A DNA stretch of 12,477 bases. Source: Clostridium sp. CAG:768. GTDB lineage: Bacteria; Cyanobacteriota; Vampirovibrionia; Gastranaerophilales; Gastranaerophilaceae. Position numbers and translations under genes: made by a program. The DNA lies in the NCBI GenBank assembly GCA_000437435.1, contig FR899629.1:312109-324585 (forward strand). The letters are read 5' to 3'. This document shows, piece after piece, positions 11,799 to 12,477 of the stretch. The stretch's first letter is position 1; each line of letters opens with the position of its first letter. A model generated the notes under the pieces. The model saw only the letters and a list, made by a program, of their open reading frames with translations. It ran no database searches and was not told where the DNA came from.

Positions 11799-12371
11799 AT
11801 GGGTTATAGAAATTATTTAGCAATCATAAAAAAAGAAGAATTAAAAAAAATTGATTCAAACTTTATTGAAAGTCAAAAAGATGAAGACGGGCATGTTATA
11901 ATATGTAATTTACTTAAAAAAGCAGGCATGCAGGATATATACGAACTTGGAAAACATTCCAAAGAGGGTGCATTATTAGAAAACATAAAAACAGATATTC
12001 CCGAAGACTTGCAAGAAAATTATAAAATTATAAAAGAATATGCAAATAAAAATGAATACGGGTTTAATATTCTAACAAAAAAAGAATTGATATATTGCAT
12101 TGAATCGTTTAAACAACGTGTAATTAAATTATTAAAAAATTATCTTGCTGAAAAATCGGATTGTGAATTTGATACAAGAACACGTGAAGAACGTTTGATT
12201 TCTTATGTAAATGATAAACTTACATGGTCAGAGTATTACACAAATATAAATGAAAAAGATAAATTTCATGTTCAAAGTACGTGGTTTTATGAATATGGAA
12301 TTTTTGATTTGATTCATTCTTTAAAAATTATTGACTGGGATAATTATTGTTTAATAATTTACGGGTGGTAA
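11799..12371 (+). CDS. Unknown protein beginning MGYRNYLAI
   Basis: 190 residues from the ATG at 11799, which has AGAGGTG 4 bases upstream; a longer start at 11769 would run into the methyltransferase gene and lacks a site. The protein is Lys/Glu-rich and mainly helical, with ELGKHSKEGALLENIKTDIP in the middle, the helix CIESFKQRVIKLLKNYLAEK, and an aromatic C-terminus (STWFYEYGIFDLIHSLKIID, then WDNYCLIIYGW). I associate proteins with this kind of start with mobile elements of gut bacteria, without a known function. No catalytic motif or signal peptide is seen. It follows the methyltransferase stop by one base. Confidence 0.65.
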   Translation: MGYRNYLAIIKKEELKKIDSNFIESQKDEDGHVIICNLLKKAGMQDIYELGKHSKEGALLENIKTDIPEDLQENYKIIKEYANKNEYGFNILTKKELIYCIESFKQRVIKLLKNYLAEKSDCEFDTRTREERLISYVNDKLTWSEYYTNINEKDKFHVQSTWFYEYGIFDLIHSLKIIDWDNYCLIIYGW

Positions 12372-12372
12372 T

Positions 12373-12477
12373 ATGCGCAGAAAAACGAATAAATATTTCA
12401 CCGAATATGATTTAAAACGCTATCATCAAATAACAATATTTGAAGCAATTGAACAATTGGAAAAGTCGCGCGGGGGG
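12373..12477 (+). CDS. Partial gene at the right edge, unknown
   Basis: An open frame starts at the ATG 12373, one base after the preceding stop, with GGGTGGT a few bases upstream. It remains open for 35 codons to the window end. The visible part starts MRRKTNKYFTEYDLKRYHQI and continues with a helix IFEAIEQLEKS. This is too little to assign, but the spacing matches the rest of the operon. Confidence 0.6.
   Translation, partial: MRRKTNKYFTEYDLKRYHQITIFEAIEQLEKSRGG

Larger units (their letters stand above)
5811..12477. mobile_element. Left part of an integrated temperate phage (or phage-like element), right end outside window
   Basis: The region begins at the end of ssrA and contains an integrase, repressor, metallopeptidase, divergent switch, Cro-like gene, SSB, clamp-like protein and Dam-type methyltransferase in classic phage order. 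Genes overlap or nearly touch. Base words differ sharply from the flank: by eye there are 29 CCGG against 3 in the host part, and no GATC against 10. No capsid, terminase, tail or conjugation gene is in view, so a phage-like integrative element cannot be ruled out. Confidence 0.88.

Noticed and set aside
5811..12477. CRISPR array, tRNA genes, insertion sequence or toxin-antitoxin pair within the element.
   Set aside because: No regular repeat-spacer pattern, no cloverleaf-like sequence beyond the tmRNA, no transposase frame and no recognisable toxin motif. The repressor/peptidase pair resembles a COG2856 partner system, but its position beside the integrase and Cro-like gene makes lysogeny control the better reading.

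Overview
The window joins two kinds of DNA. Positions 1 to about 5810 look like bacterial chromosome: a LysM membrane protein, ribosomal protein L28 (rpmB), a TonB-C-domain envelope protein, a winged-helix/coiled-coil protein, recA, a large exported Ser/His/Asp-rich protein, a small XRE/zinc-ribbon regulator and the tmRNA gene ssrA. The DNA is AT-rich with good Shine-Dalgarno sites and clear sigma70-type promoters. The envelope genes suggest a didermal bacterium. The style of the secreted protein (a short basic N-terminal extension before the signal segment, then Asp-Thr/Ile/His repeats) reminds me of gut Gastranaerophilales (Melainabacteria/Vampirovibrionia), but that is recognition, not proof.

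From about 5811 to the right edge lies the left end of an integrated element, most likely a temperate phage. It sits against the 3' end of ssrA. A leftward lysogeny operon encodes an XRE repressor, a small ImmA/IrrE-type metallopeptidase, a protein of unknown function and a large serine integrase whose last 20 codons lie inside ssrA. A 208-bp divergent switch region (8232-8439) carries an inverted repeat and a near-consensus rightward promoter. It drives a tightly packed early operon: a Cro-like protein, a 41-residue protein, an unknown, SSB, an unknown, a stand-alone LuxR-type HTH, a shortened DnaN-like clamp, an unknown, a Dam-family adenine methyltransferase, an unknown, and a gene cut by the window edge. 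No structural genes or right attachment site are in view.

The genes fit a standard lysis/lysogeny decision: the repressor holds the early promoter off, the peptidase probably inactivates the repressor, and the early operon supplies replication accessory and DNA-modification functions. The most striking extra signal is in the base words. By my reading GATC is absent from the 6.67 kb of element but occurs ten times in the 5.8 kb of host DNA, while CCGG is about eight times denser in the element. With the adenine methyltransferase this suggests a history of restriction or methylation pressure. The second is the integrase gene running into ssrA, so that ssrA loses its own terminator and faces convergent transcription. 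The third is a clamp-like protein that appears to hold only about one and a half of the usual three domains. I see no clear evidence of a wholly new defence or catalytic system, but several unknown genes in the element remain candidates.
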